From Allokutzneria sp. NRRL B-24872 (GTDB lineage Bacteria; Actinomycetota; Actinomycetes; Mycobacteriales; Pseudonocardiaceae), in assembly GCF_002155965.1 (NCBI RefSeq), contig NZ_MUMH01000134.1, positions 1 through 64,000 on the forward strand: a stretch of 64,000 nt of DNA, read 5' to 3'. Positions within the stretch are counted from its first letter, which is position 1. The number at the start of each line of letters is the position of its first letter. This document shows positions 55,125-63,924 of this stretch, one piece after another. A model generated the notes under the pieces. The model saw nothing but the letters and a program-made list of their open reading frames with translations. It was not told the origin of the DNA and made no database searches. Made by a program: the position numbers and the translations under genes.

Positions 55125-56231
55125 CTAGCTCTTGCGGCGGACGGGCTCGGTGTCGTGGGTGTCGGCGGGTGAGGGGGCAGTGGGGAGATCGCGGGTCTCA
55201 CGGGTGTCGAGGTGCTTCGCGTTGACCGCGGCCACCTCGTCCTCGGCCGCGCGCAGCTTCTCCGCGGCCCTGCCCATCTCCAGCCGCCGCCACTTGCGGC
55301 GCTCGCGGCCGGTCATCTTCGCCGGCCACAGCTGCTGGATGGCGTTGTTCAGGTGCGCGCCGAGCACGATCGCCAGGCCGATGAAGAACGCGAACAGCAG
55401 GAACGCGATCGGTGTCGCCAGCGCGCCGTAGGTGAAGCCGGTGCCGCTGATCGAGCTGATGTAGAGCCGCAGGCCGGTCGCGGACACCAGGAAGAACACC
55501 ATCGCCAGGATCGCGCCGGGCAGGCCGCGGTGCCACGGCAGCTTCCTGGGCAGCGCGAGCTTGTACAGCGTGGTCAGCGCGAGCACCAGGATCGCGGCGG
55601 TCCCCGGGTAGTAGAACCGCCCGACCAGGTCCTCCACCGTCGGTTGCCAGGAGACCGGGAACAGCGTCGGCAGCCACTCCGGGCCGAGCGCCAGCAGCGG
55701 CAGGCCGATGATCAACAGCACCAGGGTGACCAGGTAGAGCAGCAGCGCGAGCATGCGCTGCCAGACGATGTTGCGCACCCCGTACTGCTCGTGCGCCACG
55801 GTGATCGCGTCGATGAAGGACGCCGTCGCCGAGGAGCCCGCCCAGAGCGAGATCAGGAAGCCCATCGACACGAGCGCGCCCTGGCCCCTGGTCAGCATCT
55901 CCTGCACGGTCGGGCCGATGATCCCGTCGACCACCTCGGGCGTGAAGATCTTCCCGGCGAAGCCCAGGATGCGCTCCTGCACCGCGCGGACGACCTCGGT
56001 GCCGAACCACTCCGCGACGTAGCCGATGCTGCCGAGCAGACCGAGCAGCAGCGGCGGCAGCGAGAGCGTCTGCCAGAACGCGGCCTCGGCGGCCTCGGAG
56101 AAGATGTTGTCCTGCCACGCCTTGCTCATGGTCAGCGACAGCAGCCGCCGCAGACCGCGCCGCTGCCTCGGGCGCTCGGAGGCGTCGGCCGGCTGGTTCT
56201 CGACGGGTGTGTCCATGTCAGGGCTCAGCAT
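55125..56231 (-). CDS. YihY/BrkB-family inner membrane protein
   Basis: This 368-residue protein has six helices. The family features are EAAFWQTLSLPPLLLGLLGSI, GFLISLWAGSSATASFIDAITVAHE, LLLYLVTLVLLIIGLPLLAL, YPGTAAILVLALTTLYKLALP and FTYGALATPIAFLLFAFFIGLAIVLGAHLNN. A charged coiled C terminus of about 70 residues follows. Members were once called ribonuclease BN but are not nucleases. The start is ATG 56231 or ATG 56216; neither has a strong ribosome binding site. Confidence 0.9.
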   Translation of the reverse strand: MLSPDMDTPVENQPADASERPRQRRGLRRLLSLTMSKAWQDNIFSEAAEAAFWQTLSLPPLLLGLLGSIGYVAEWFGTEVVRAVQERILGFAGKIFTPEVVDGIIGPTVQEMLTRGQGALVSMGFLISLWAGSSATASFIDAITVAHEQYGVRNIVWQRMLALLLYLVTLVLLIIGLPLLALGPEWLPTLFPVSWQPTVEDLVGRFYYPGTAAILVLALTTLYKLALPRKLPWHRGLPGAILAMVFFLVSATGLRLYISSISGTGFTYGALATPIAFLLFAFFIGLAIVLGAHLNNAIQQLWPAKMTGRERRKWRRLEMGRAAEKLRAAEDEVAAVNAKHLDTRETRDLPTAPSPADTHDTEPVRRKS

Positions 56232-56444
56232 GATGCATCCGGCTCTCACCAGCACCACAGGGCCCGGGGTCCGGAGTGTCGCGGATCGCTTTCGGCCCTC
56301 GAAGGCCTCGTTCGGTCCGCCGCACCCCGACGGCCGATGTAGGCTTCGTGGCGCCCTCGCCGCTTGCGCGCGCAGAGGGCGTTCGCATGTTTTGTGCTTG
56401 TGCAACAAGGCATGTCAAGACGCGGCGAAAGGAACGGACAGCAG

Positions 56445-58196
56445 GTGACCGTAACCGACTCGGCCGTCGCGGAACGTCTTTCCACCGCGGAGTTCAGGCC
56501 GCTGCGCGCCTGGCAGCGGCGCGCGCTGACGAAGTACCTCACGGCCCGCCCGCAGGACTACCTCGCGGTGGCGACGCCGGGCGCGGGCAAGACGACCTTC
56601 GGGCTGCGGGTCGCGGCGGAACTGCTCGCCGACCGCACGGTCGAGGCGGTCACCATCGTGACCCCGACCGAGCACCTCAAGCACCAGTGGGCCTCGGCGG
56701 CGGCGGCCGTCGGCATCGCCATCGACTCCAACTTCCGCAACGGCGCGGGCACCACCTCGCGGGACTACCACGGCGTCGCGGTCACCTACGCGCAGATCGC
56801 CGCCCACCCGACGCTGCACCGCGTGCGCACGGAGAACCGCAAGACGCTGGTCATCCTGGACGAGGTGCACCACGCGGGCGACGCGAAGTCCTGGGGCGAC
56901 GCGGTGCGCGAGGCGTGCACCCCCGCCGTGCGCAGGCTCGCGCTGACCGGGACCCCGTTCCGCAGCGACGACACCCCGATCCCGTTCATCACCTACGAGC
57001 CGGACGCCGCCGGGTTCGAGCGCAGCCGCGCCGACCACTCCTACGGCTACTCCGACGCGCTGCGCGACGGCGTGGTCCGTCCGGTGATCTTCATGGCCTA
57101 CTCCGGCGAGGCGAGCTGGCGCAACAACGCCGGTGAGGAGTTCAGCGCCCGCCTCGGTGAGCCGCTGGACGCCGAGCAGACCGCGCGGGCCTGGCGCACC
57201 GCGCTGGACCCCACCGGCGAGTGGATGCCCGCCGTGCTCAAGGCCGCGCACACCCGGCTCACCCAGCTGCGCAACGGCGGGGTGCCGGACGCGGGCGGCC
57301 TGGTCATCGCGACCGACCACGAGAAGGCCAAGGCCTACGCCCGCATCCTGGAGATGATCACCGGCAAGCCGCCGACCGTCGTGCTCTCCGACGAACCCAA
57401 GGCCTCCGGGCGGATCAAGGAGTTCGCCGACAGCGACTCCGAGTGGATGGTCGCGGTCCGGATGGTCTCAGAGGGTGTCGACGTGCCGCGCCTGGCCGTG
57501 GGCGTCTACGCCACCAGCGCCTCCACCCCGCTGTTCTTCGCCCAGGCCATCGGCCGCTTCGTGCGCGCCCGCCGCCCCGGTGAGACGGCCAACGTCTTCC
57601 TGCCCAGCGTGCCCGTGCTGCTGGAGCTGGCCAGCCAGCTGGAGGCCGAGCGCGACCACGTGCTCGGCAAGCCGCACCGGGAGAAGGAGGGCTGGGAGGA
57701 CGAACTGCTCGCCCAGGCCAACCAGCAGCAGGACGAGCCCGGCGAGGAGGAGAAGGCCTTCACCTCCCTCGGCGCCTCCGCCGAGCTGGACCAGGTGATC
57801 TACGACGGCTCCTCCTTCGGCACCGCGGCCATGGCCGGGACCGACGAGGAGCAGGAGTACCTGGGCCTGCCCGGACTGCTCGCCCCCGACCAGGTGCGCG
57901 ACCTGCTCCGGCAGCGCCAGCAGCAGCAGTTGGCCAACGCGGCGCTCAAGCGCAAGGCCAAGGCCGCCCAGCAGGAGGCCGCTCCGCCCGCCCCGCGCCC
58001 GTCGCTGTCGGTGCAGGAGCGGATCACCGCGCTGCGCAAGGAGCTCAACACCCTGGTCGCGCTGCACCACCACCGCACCCGCAAACCGCACGGCATGATC
58101 CATGCCGAGCTGCGCAAGAAGTGCGGCGGCCCGCCCACCCCGATGGCCTCGATGGAGCACCTGGAAGAGCGCATCGCCACCCTTCGCTCTTGGTGA
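56445..58196 (+). CDS. DEAD/DEAH-box (SF2) helicase
   Basis: The SF2 helicase of about 583 residues has a Q-like start LRAWQRRALTKYL, Walker A ATPGAGKTTF, motif II LDEVHHAGD, motif III LTGTPFRSDD, motif V ASTPLFFAQ and motif VI AIGRFVRARRPGE. A C-terminal region with glutamine-rich helix (RQRQQQQLANAALKRKAK) follows. It resembles the restriction-type DEAD helicases kept in most actinobacteria. GTG 56445 has AAAGGAAC 9-10 nt upstream; ATG 56412 and ATG 56364 are alternatives. The role may be nucleic acid repair, but this is not shown. Confidence 0.9.
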   Translation: MTVTDSAVAERLSTAEFRPLRAWQRRALTKYLTARPQDYLAVATPGAGKTTFGLRVAAELLADRTVEAVTIVTPTEHLKHQWASAAAAVGIAIDSNFRNGAGTTSRDYHGVAVTYAQIAAHPTLHRVRTENRKTLVILDEVHHAGDAKSWGDAVREACTPAVRRLALTGTPFRSDDTPIPFITYEPDAAGFERSRADHSYGYSDALRDGVVRPVIFMAYSGEASWRNNAGEEFSARLGEPLDAEQTARAWRTALDPTGEWMPAVLKAAHTRLTQLRNGGVPDAGGLVIATDHEKAKAYARILEMITGKPPTVVLSDEPKASGRIKEFADSDSEWMVAVRMVSEGVDVPRLAVGVYATSASTPLFFAQAIGRFVRARRPGETANVFLPSVPVLLELASQLEAERDHVLGKPHREKEGWEDELLAQANQQQDEPGEEEKAFTSLGASAELDQVIYDGSSFGTAAMAGTDEEQEYLGLPGLLAPDQVRDLLRQRQQQQLANAALKRKAKAAQQEAAPPAPRPSLSVQERITALRKELNTLVALHHHRTRKPHGMIHAELRKKCGGPPTPMASMEHLEERIATLRSW

Positions 58197-58293
58197 TCTC
58201 TGGGTAGACCTTTCGGGCTAGGCGGTGCGTCCAAATGGCAAGCTTCTGATCTGACCTTGAGCGCAGCGTTGATCAGGGCCACCGTCGAGCGGC

Positions 58294-58935
58294 ATGAACA
58301 TCACTCGCCTGGGTGTGGTGCTGGCCGTAGCGCTCACCGCGGCCGCTCCGGCCGCCCACGCCGCCCCCGCTTCCGCCGACCTGGACTTCTCCGCCGCCCC
58401 GCCGTACTCCGGCTGGGAGCTGCGGCACGAGAACCCGGCCGAGCCCGTCGTCAAGGACGGCGTGATCAGCTTCGACGAGCGCACACAGCTCACGATCGCC
58501 GCCGGCTCGCCCTGGCTGGCCGTCAGCAACGAGCGCGGCTGGGCGGTGCACGCCAAGCTCCGCGTCGATCCCGCGACGCCGGACGCGCCCGCGTGCGACA
58601 AGGACCTGATGGGGCACAGCGGTCAGGTGGGCCTGGTGGCCACCGACACCGCCGCGCCGACGATGCTCGGCTTCAACAAGGACCTGGTCTGCCTCAAGAC
58701 CGTTGATCGCGTGATCAACCTGCCGATGAACACCACCGACCGCGCGCACTCCTACCGGGTCGAGGGCAAGGGCGCTCAGCTCCGGCTGCTCGTCGACGGC
58801 CGCGAGGTGAGCTCCGTCCAGGACTGGACCTGCCAGCTGCACGGGGAGAAGTGCGAGCCGTCCCCGATGCTCATGTTCGCCACCGGCAACGGCGCGCGAG
58901 CGCACCTTGATCATCTCGGCCTTACCGCCGAGTAG
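58294..58935 (+). CDS. Secreted protein of unknown function
   Basis: The 213-residue protein has a clear signal peptide (LGVVLAVALTAAAPAAHA with AxA site). The mature part is beta-rich (SGWELRHENPAEPVVKDGVI, GWAVHAKLRVDP, HSYRVEGKGAQLRLLVDGREV), which resembles a concanavalin-like or LamG fold. Four cysteines could form two disulfides. No catalytic motif is seen. It stands alone before a double hairpin. Confidence 0.8.
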   Translation: MNITRLGVVLAVALTAAAPAAHAAPASADLDFSAAPPYSGWELRHENPAEPVVKDGVISFDERTQLTIAAGSPWLAVSNERGWAVHAKLRVDPATPDAPACDKDLMGHSGQVGLVATDTAAPTMLGFNKDLVCLKTVDRVINLPMNTTDRAHSYRVEGKGAQLRLLVDGREVSSVQDWTCQLHGEKCEPSPMLMFATGNGARAHLDHLGLTAE

Positions 58936-58937
58936 TT

Positions 58938-58998
58938 CTTCGGGGCCCGCCGAAGGGCAACGCCGCAGGTGAGCGCTCTCACCGGCTCTCACCTGCGG
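58938..58998 (+). terminator. Double hairpin terminator
   Basis: CTTCGG-N6-CCGAAG (58938-58955) is followed by CCGCAGGTGAG (58963-58973) pairing exactly with CTCACCTGCGG (58988-58998). Both lie just after the secreted-protein stop and before the xylose-type operon. Confidence 0.8.
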
Positions 58999-59089
58999 TT
59001 CTCTGAAGATCAAAATTCTTCGCGTTCCGCCGTTTTTCGTGACGTCCCGGTGACCTCCTCGTAGCGAAAGCGTGTTGCGCCGGTCACTC

Positions 59090-59101
59090 TGAATCGATTC
59101 A
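59090..59101 (+). promoter_or_regulatory. Palindrome TGAATCGATTCA upstream of the sugar ABC operon
   Basis: This perfect 12-bp palindrome lies about 100 bp before the first gene of the sugar ABC operon. Sugar operons of this kind are usually controlled by LacI or ROK repressors. The ROK gene at the operon end is the nearest candidate (inference). Confidence 0.5.
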
Positions 59102-59198
59102 CAATCCTTCCGGTCTGACACGAACGGGGGATACGTTGTCGCCCACAACATTTCCGCCGCCGCGACTCCAAGCGGTGCGCAACGGAAGGGATGGGCGG

Positions 59199-60332
59199 AT
59201 GCGCAGCAACACCCTTGCCCTGCTCGCAGCGGGTTCGGGCCTTGCCCTCCTGCTGTCGGCGTGCGGCAACAACAGCGCGAACCCGGGCACCGGCAACCAG
59301 GCGGGCAGCGGCACCGCCGCGCCGGGCGGGACCGGGGTCAAGGTCGGCGTGATCCTGCCCGACACCAAGTCCTCGGCCCGCTGGGAGAGCTTCGACCGGC
59401 CGCTGCTGGACAAGGCGCTCAAGGCGGCGGGCATCGAGCCGATCATCCAGAACGCCGAGGGCGACACCGGCAAGTTCAGCACCATCGCCGACTCGATGAT
59501 CAGCCAGGGCGTGAAGGTCCTGATGATCACCAACCTGAGCGACGAGAGCGGCGCCGCGATCGAGCGCAAGGCCAAGAACGCGGCCATCCCGGTGATCGAC
59601 TACGACCGGCTGAGCCTGGGTGGCAGCGCCGACTACTACGTCTCCTTCAACAACACCAAGGTCGGCCAGCTCCAGGGCCAGGGCCTGGTGGAGTGCCTCA
59701 AGGGCAAGGCGAACCCGCAGATCATCCAGATCAACGGCGGCCCCGAGGACAACAACGCCACGCTGTTCAAGAACGGCGCGTTGAGCGTGCTCAAGCCCAA
59801 GTACGACGCGGGCGAGTTCAAGCTCTCCGGTGACCAGGCCATCGCCAAGTGGGACAACCAGCTCGGCAACACCACCTTCCAGCAGCTGCTGACCGCCAAC
59901 GGCGGCAAGGTGGACGGCGTGCTCGCCGCCAACGACGGCCTCGCCGGCGCGGTGATCACCGCGCTGAAGAAGGCCGGGCTCGCCGGCCAGGTCCCGGTCA
60001 CCGGCCAGGACGCCACCGAGGACGGCCTCGCCGCGATCCTGCGCGGTGAGCAGTGCATGACCGTGCTCAAGCCGATCGACCAGGAGGCCAACGCCGCCGC
60101 GCAGCTGGCGATCGCGCTGGCCAAGGGCGACAAGGCGGCCGCGGACAAGCTGGCCACCTCCACCGAGCGCGACCCCAAGGGCAACCGCGACGTGAAGTCC
60201 GTGCTGCTCACGCCGGAGCTGATCAACAAGGACAACGTCAAGAAGGCCACCGACTCCGGCTTCGTGAAGGTCGCCGACGTCTGCAAGGGCGACCTCGCCG
60301 AGAAGTGCAAGCAGGCCGGGATCACCAAGTAG
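59199..60332 (+). CDS. xylF: Xylose-type sugar ABC transporter substrate-binding lipoprotein
   Basis: The 377-residue lipoprotein has lipobox ALLLSAC and a Peripla_BP_4 fold. Family marks like XylF are GVILPDTKSSARWESFDRPLL, MISQGVKVLMI, IPVIDYDRLSLGGSADYYVSFNNTKVG, VLAANDGLAGAVITALKKAG and VTGQDATEDGLAAILRGEQCMTV. The ATG at 59199 has AAGGGA upstream; an open frame reaches 59136. It heads a binding protein-ATPase-permease-ROK run. Xylose specificity is by resemblance only. Confidence 0.9.
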   Translation: MRSNTLALLAAGSGLALLLSACGNNSANPGTGNQAGSGTAAPGGTGVKVGVILPDTKSSARWESFDRPLLDKALKAAGIEPIIQNAEGDTGKFSTIADSMISQGVKVLMITNLSDESGAAIERKAKNAAIPVIDYDRLSLGGSADYYVSFNNTKVGQLQGQGLVECLKGKANPQIIQINGGPEDNNATLFKNGALSVLKPKYDAGEFKLSGDQAIAKWDNQLGNTTFQQLLTANGGKVDGVLAANDGLAGAVITALKKAGLAGQVPVTGQDATEDGLAAILRGEQCMTVLKPIDQEANAAAQLAIALAKGDKAAADKLATSTERDPKGNRDVKSVLLTPELINKDNVKKATDSGFVKVADVCKGDLAEKCKQAGITK

Positions 60333-60428
60333 GCCAGAACCCCGGGTAGACGGCCGTGGTGGGGCGGAAGCCCTCATCGCCCGCCCCACCACCGGCATCT
60401 CCCCACCCCTCGACACCCTGGAGGACCC

Positions 60429-61202
60429 GTGAGCCAGCCCATCCTGGAGCTGCGCGGGGTGAACAAGAGCTTCGGCCCGGTGCACGTGCTGCACGACGTG
60501 GACTTCACCGTCCGCCCCGGCGAGGTCACCGCGCTCGTCGGCGACAACGGCGCCGGCAAGTCCACGCTGGTCAAGTGCATCGCGGGCATCCACCCGATCG
60601 ACTCCGGCGAGCTGATCTTCGACGGTGCGCCGGTCAGCGTCGGCAGCCCCCGCGACGCCGCGGCGCTGGGCATCGAGGTCGTCTACCAGGACCTCGCGCT
60701 GTGCGACAACCTCGACATCGTCGACAACATGTTCCTCGGCCGGGAGCGGTTGAACGGCATCACCCTGGACGACGCCGGGATGGAGGAGGCGGCCCGCAAG
60801 GTGCTCGCCGACCTGTCCGTGCGCACGGTGAAGTCGGTGCGCACCTCGGTCGCCTCGCTCTCCGGCGGCCAGCGGCAGACCGTGGCCATCGCCAAGGCCG
60901 TGCTGTGGGACAGCCGCGTGGTGCTGCTCGACGAGCCCACCGCCGCGCTCGGCGTCGCGCAGACCCGGCAGGTGCTGGACCTGGTCCGCCGGCTCGCCGA
61001 CAACGGCCTCGGCGTGGTGCTGATCAGCCACAACATGAACGACGTCTTCGAGGTCGCCGACACCGTGGCCGCGCTGTACCTGGGCCGGATGGCCGCCGAG
61101 GTCCCCACCTCGCAGACCTCGCGCGCCCAGGTCGTCGAGCTGATCACCGCGGGCCGCTCCGGCGACCTCGGCATCGCCGCCCCCGAGACCGCCACCGTCT
61201 GA
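60429..61202 (+). CDS. xylG: Sugar ABC transporter ATP-binding protein, single domain
   Basis: The 257-residue ATPase has Walker A VGDNGAGKST, signature ASLSGGQRQTVAIAKAVL, Walker B VVLLDEPTAALG and the H-loop VVLISHNMNDV. Canonical XylG/RbsA/MglA have two tandem ATPase domains in about 500 residues, while this has one and must work as a dimer. It starts at a GTG. xylH follows after a 59-bp gap with AGCAAGGA. Confidence 0.92.
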   Translation: MSQPILELRGVNKSFGPVHVLHDVDFTVRPGEVTALVGDNGAGKSTLVKCIAGIHPIDSGELIFDGAPVSVGSPRDAAALGIEVVYQDLALCDNLDIVDNMFLGRERLNGITLDDAGMEEAARKVLADLSVRTVKSVRTSVASLSGGQRQTVAIAKAVLWDSRVVLLDEPTAALGVAQTRQVLDLVRRLADNGLGVVLISHNMNDVFEVADTVAALYLGRMAAEVPTSQTSRAQVVELITAGRSGDLGIAAPETATV

Positions 61203-61261
61203 CCCACCGGGTTCCGCCGACCCCGCCGTCACCGCCGACCTCGCCCAGCAAGGACTTCGTG

Positions 61262-62707
61262 ATGACCGAGACCCCCGCCGAGCCCAAGAGCGCCACGCCG
61301 GGTTCGACTCAGGGAACGACAGCAGTCGCCGACTTCGGCATCGACACCGCCCAGCGCGGGGTCCGCCAGGCGGTGGGCGACTACTTCGCCAGGCTCTCCG
61401 GCGGCCAGCTCGGCGCGCTGCCCGCGCTGGGCGGCCTCGTCGTGCTGTTCACCGTGTTCACCGTGCTCTCGCCGCAGTTCCTGACGCTGGGCAACATCGC
61501 GAACCTGCTCACCCAGGGCGCGGGCATCACGGTGATCGGCATGGGCCTGGTCTACGTGCTGCTGCTCGGCGAGATCGACCTGTCCGCGGGCACCGCCTCG
61601 GGTGTCACGGCGGCGGTGTGGGCGCTGCACCTCAAGGTCGACGGCAACCTGCTCGGCGGCATGGGCTCGTGGGTCTTCTACCTGACCCTGGTCGCGATGG
61701 CGCTCAGCGCGGTGATGGCGGTGCTGACCAAGCTCCACGTCGCCGCGATCCCGCCGGTGCTGGCCCTGGTGATCATGCTCATCGGCCTGCCCGCGAACCC
61801 GTGGCTGGAGATGCTGCTGGCGCTGTGCATCGGCACCGCGATCGGCTGCCTGACCGGCTTCCTGGTCGCCAAGGTCGGCATCCCCTCCTTCGTCGTCACC
61901 CTCGCGCTCTTCCTGGCCTGGCAGGGCGTGGTGCTGCTCTACATCGGCGAGGGCGGCACGCTCGCGGTCAACGACGAGGTCCTGTTCAACGTCGCCAACG
62001 GCAACCTCTCCCCGCTGGGCAGCTGGGTGCTCTTCCTGCTCGCGGCGGGCGGCTACGCGGCGGTGGTGCTGAGCAGGCACTTCGGCAGGCTCAAGCGCGG
62101 TCTCGTCGTCCAGCCCACGGTGCTGGTAGGGATCAAGGTCGGCGTGATCGTCGTGCTGGCCGCCGCGGCCACCTACGCGCTGAACCTCAACCGCAGCCCG
62201 AACGAGGCCGTGGTGATCCAGGGCATGCCCTACGTGGTGCCGATCGTGCTCGGACTGCTGGTGCTGGGCTCCTTCGTGCTCGACCGCACCCGCTACGGCA
62301 GGCACGTGTACGCGGTGGGCGGCAACGCCGAGGCGGCGCGGCGCGCGGGCATCGACGTCACCAAGGTCCGGATGAGCGTGTTCGTGATCTGTTCGACTGT
62401 GGCGGCGATCGGCGCGATCATCCTGTCCTCTAAGGTCGGATCGGTGGACCCCCAGGCGGGCGGCGGCAACACGCTGCTGTTCGCGGTCGGAGCGGCGGTC
62501 ATCGGCGGCACCTCGCTGTTCGGCGGCAAGGGCCGGGTGCGGGACGCGATCGTCGGCGGCGCGGTGATCGCGACGATCGAGAACGGCCTGCGCCTGCTCG
62601 GTGAGCCCGCCGCGGTGGTCTCGATCGTCACCGGTCTGGTGCTGCTGCTCGCCGCGAGCGTGGACGCGCTGTCCCGCCGCCGCTCGGCAGCCGCCGGCGT
62701 GCGCTGA
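61262..62707 (+). CDS. xylH: Sugar ABC transporter permease (XylH-like)
   Basis: The 481-residue BPD_transp_2 permease begins with a hydrophilic N terminus of about 60 residues. It has GNIANLLTQGAGITVIGMGLV, LLGEIDLSAGTASGVTAAVW, VAKVGIPSFVVTLALFLAWQG and the conserved GRHVYAVGGNAEAARRAGI, then FAVGAAVIGGTSLFGGKGRVRDAIVGG. It is longer than ribose-type permeases (about 320-390), with extra helices, as in other xylose-type members. It forms the membrane channel of the operon. Confidence 0.92.
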   Translation: MTETPAEPKSATPGSTQGTTAVADFGIDTAQRGVRQAVGDYFARLSGGQLGALPALGGLVVLFTVFTVLSPQFLTLGNIANLLTQGAGITVIGMGLVYVLLLGEIDLSAGTASGVTAAVWALHLKVDGNLLGGMGSWVFYLTLVAMALSAVMAVLTKLHVAAIPPVLALVIMLIGLPANPWLEMLLALCIGTAIGCLTGFLVAKVGIPSFVVTLALFLAWQGVVLLYIGEGGTLAVNDEVLFNVANGNLSPLGSWVLFLLAAGGYAAVVLSRHFGRLKRGLVVQPTVLVGIKVGVIVVLAAAATYALNLNRSPNEAVVIQGMPYVVPIVLGLLVLGSFVLDRTRYGRHVYAVGGNAEAARRAGIDVTKVRMSVFVICSTVAAIGAIILSSKVGSVDPQAGGGNTLLFAVGAAVIGGTSLFGGKGRVRDAIVGGAVIATIENGLRLLGEPAAVVSIVTGLVLLLAASVDALSRRRSAAAGVR

Positions 62708-62754
62708 CGCGCGGACGGTCCCACCCGGCGAGCGACACGAAGGAGGGCGGGGCC

Positions 62755-63924
62755 GTCACACCGACAGCGGGAACGAGGCCGGACGAGGTCCGCAGGCACA
62801 ACCGCGCGGCCCTGCTGCGCAGGCTGCACTTGGACGGTCCGGCCACGCGCGCCGAGCTGGCCGCCGAGCTGGGCCTCAACCGCAGCACCATCAAGGCGCT
62901 GGTGGACGAGCTGAGCGCGGTGGGCGTGGTCTCCGAGGAGGTCCCCACCCACCGCCACGGCGCCGGGCGTCCCTCGCTGCTGGTGCTGCCGCAGGCCGAG
63001 GCGGTCCCGGTGCTCGCCGTGGACGTCGGCGTCGAGCAGGTCTCCGTCGCGCTCGCCGGGGTCGGCGGTCGGCTGCTGGGCGTGCGCGGCTGGACGCTGC
63101 GCCGGGGCCAGGGCAGCCCGGAGGAGGCGGTCGAGGAGATCGCCCGCGCCCGCGTGGACCTGGTCGACGAGCTGGGCTGCGAGCCGACCAGGGCCGGGGT
63201 GTCGGTGCCCGGCGTGGTGCGCCGCTCCGACGGGCTCGTGCACGAGGCCCCGAACCTGCACTGGACCGGAGTGCCCTTCGGCGCGATGTTGGGCGAGGCG
63301 CTGAGCCTGCCGGTGGACGTGGGCAACGACGCTGACCTCGGCGCGCTGGCCGAGCACACCAGGGGAGTGGCCCGCACCTCCCAGGACGTCGTCTTCCTCT
63401 CCGCCGACGTGGGCGTCGGCGGCGGGGTGATCCTCGGCGGGGTCTCGCTGCGCGGCAGCGGCGGCTACGTCGGCGAGCTGGGCCACATGGTGGTCAACCC
63501 GACCGGGCGGCAGTGCTACTGCGGCTGCCGCGGCTGTCTGGAGACCGAGATCGGCGAGGACGCGCTGTGCCGGGCGCTCAACCTGGCCGCGGGCACGCCC
63601 CGCCCGGTGATCGTCGCGGAGCTGCGCTCGCTGGCCGCGGACGGGGAGCTGGCGCTGCACCGGCTCTCCGGGTTCGCGGAGTGGCTGACCCTGGGGCTGA
63701 CCAACGTGCTGAACCTGCTGGCGCCCGAGCTGGTCGTGCTGGGCGGGTTGCTGGCCGTGCTGCCGCCCGCCGTGGTCTCCTCCGTCACCACCGAGGTGCG
63801 GCGCAGGAGCCTGGTCGGCCGGGCCGCCGGATCGGTGCGGCTGGCGACCTCGGCGCTGGCCGGGGACGCCGCACTCGTCGGCGCCGCCGAACTCGCCTTC
63901 GAGCGCGTGTTCGCCGTCAGCTGA
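62755..63924 (+). CDS. ROK-family transcriptional repressor with an atypical start
   Basis: The protein has an N-terminal winged helix (EVRRHNRAALLRRLHLDGPA, RAELAAELGLNRSTIKALVDEL). A ROK kinase-like domain follows with VLAVDVGVEQVSVALAG, LSADVGVGGGVILGGVSL, GELGHMVVNPTG and the zinc-site CYCGCRGCLETE. The frame reads VTPTAGTRPDEVRRHN from 62755, and AAGGAGGG lies 7 nt before it. However, the codon there is GTC, not GTG. The first standard start in frame is TTG 62830, which removes the first HTH helix and lacks a ribosome binding site. Coordinates follow the GTC position. It probably regulates the upstream ABC operon. Confidence 0.82.
   Translation, partial: VTPTAGTRPDEVRRHNRAALLRRLHLDGPATRAELAAELGLNRSTIKALVDELSAVGVVSEEVPTHRHGAGRPSLLVLPQAEAVPVLAVDVGVEQVSVALAGVGGRLLGVRGWTLRRGQGSPEEAVEEIARARVDLVDELGCEPTRAGVSVPGVVRRSDGLVHEAPNLHWTGVPFGAMLGEALSLPVDVGNDADLGALAEHTRGVARTSQDVVFLSADVGVGGGVILGGVSLRGSGGYVGELGHMVVNPTGRQCYCGCRGCLETEIGEDALCRALNLAAGTPRPVIVAELRSLAADGELALHRLSGFAEWLTLGLTNVLNLLAPELVVLGGLLAVLPPAVVSSVTTEVRRRSLVGRAAGSVRLATSALAGDAALVGAAELAFERVFAVS

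Noticed and set aside
59010-61232. A long minus-strand frame opposite xylF and xylG
   Set aside because: Low-complexity, no start signal and no motif; both plus-strand genes are clear ABC transporter genes.
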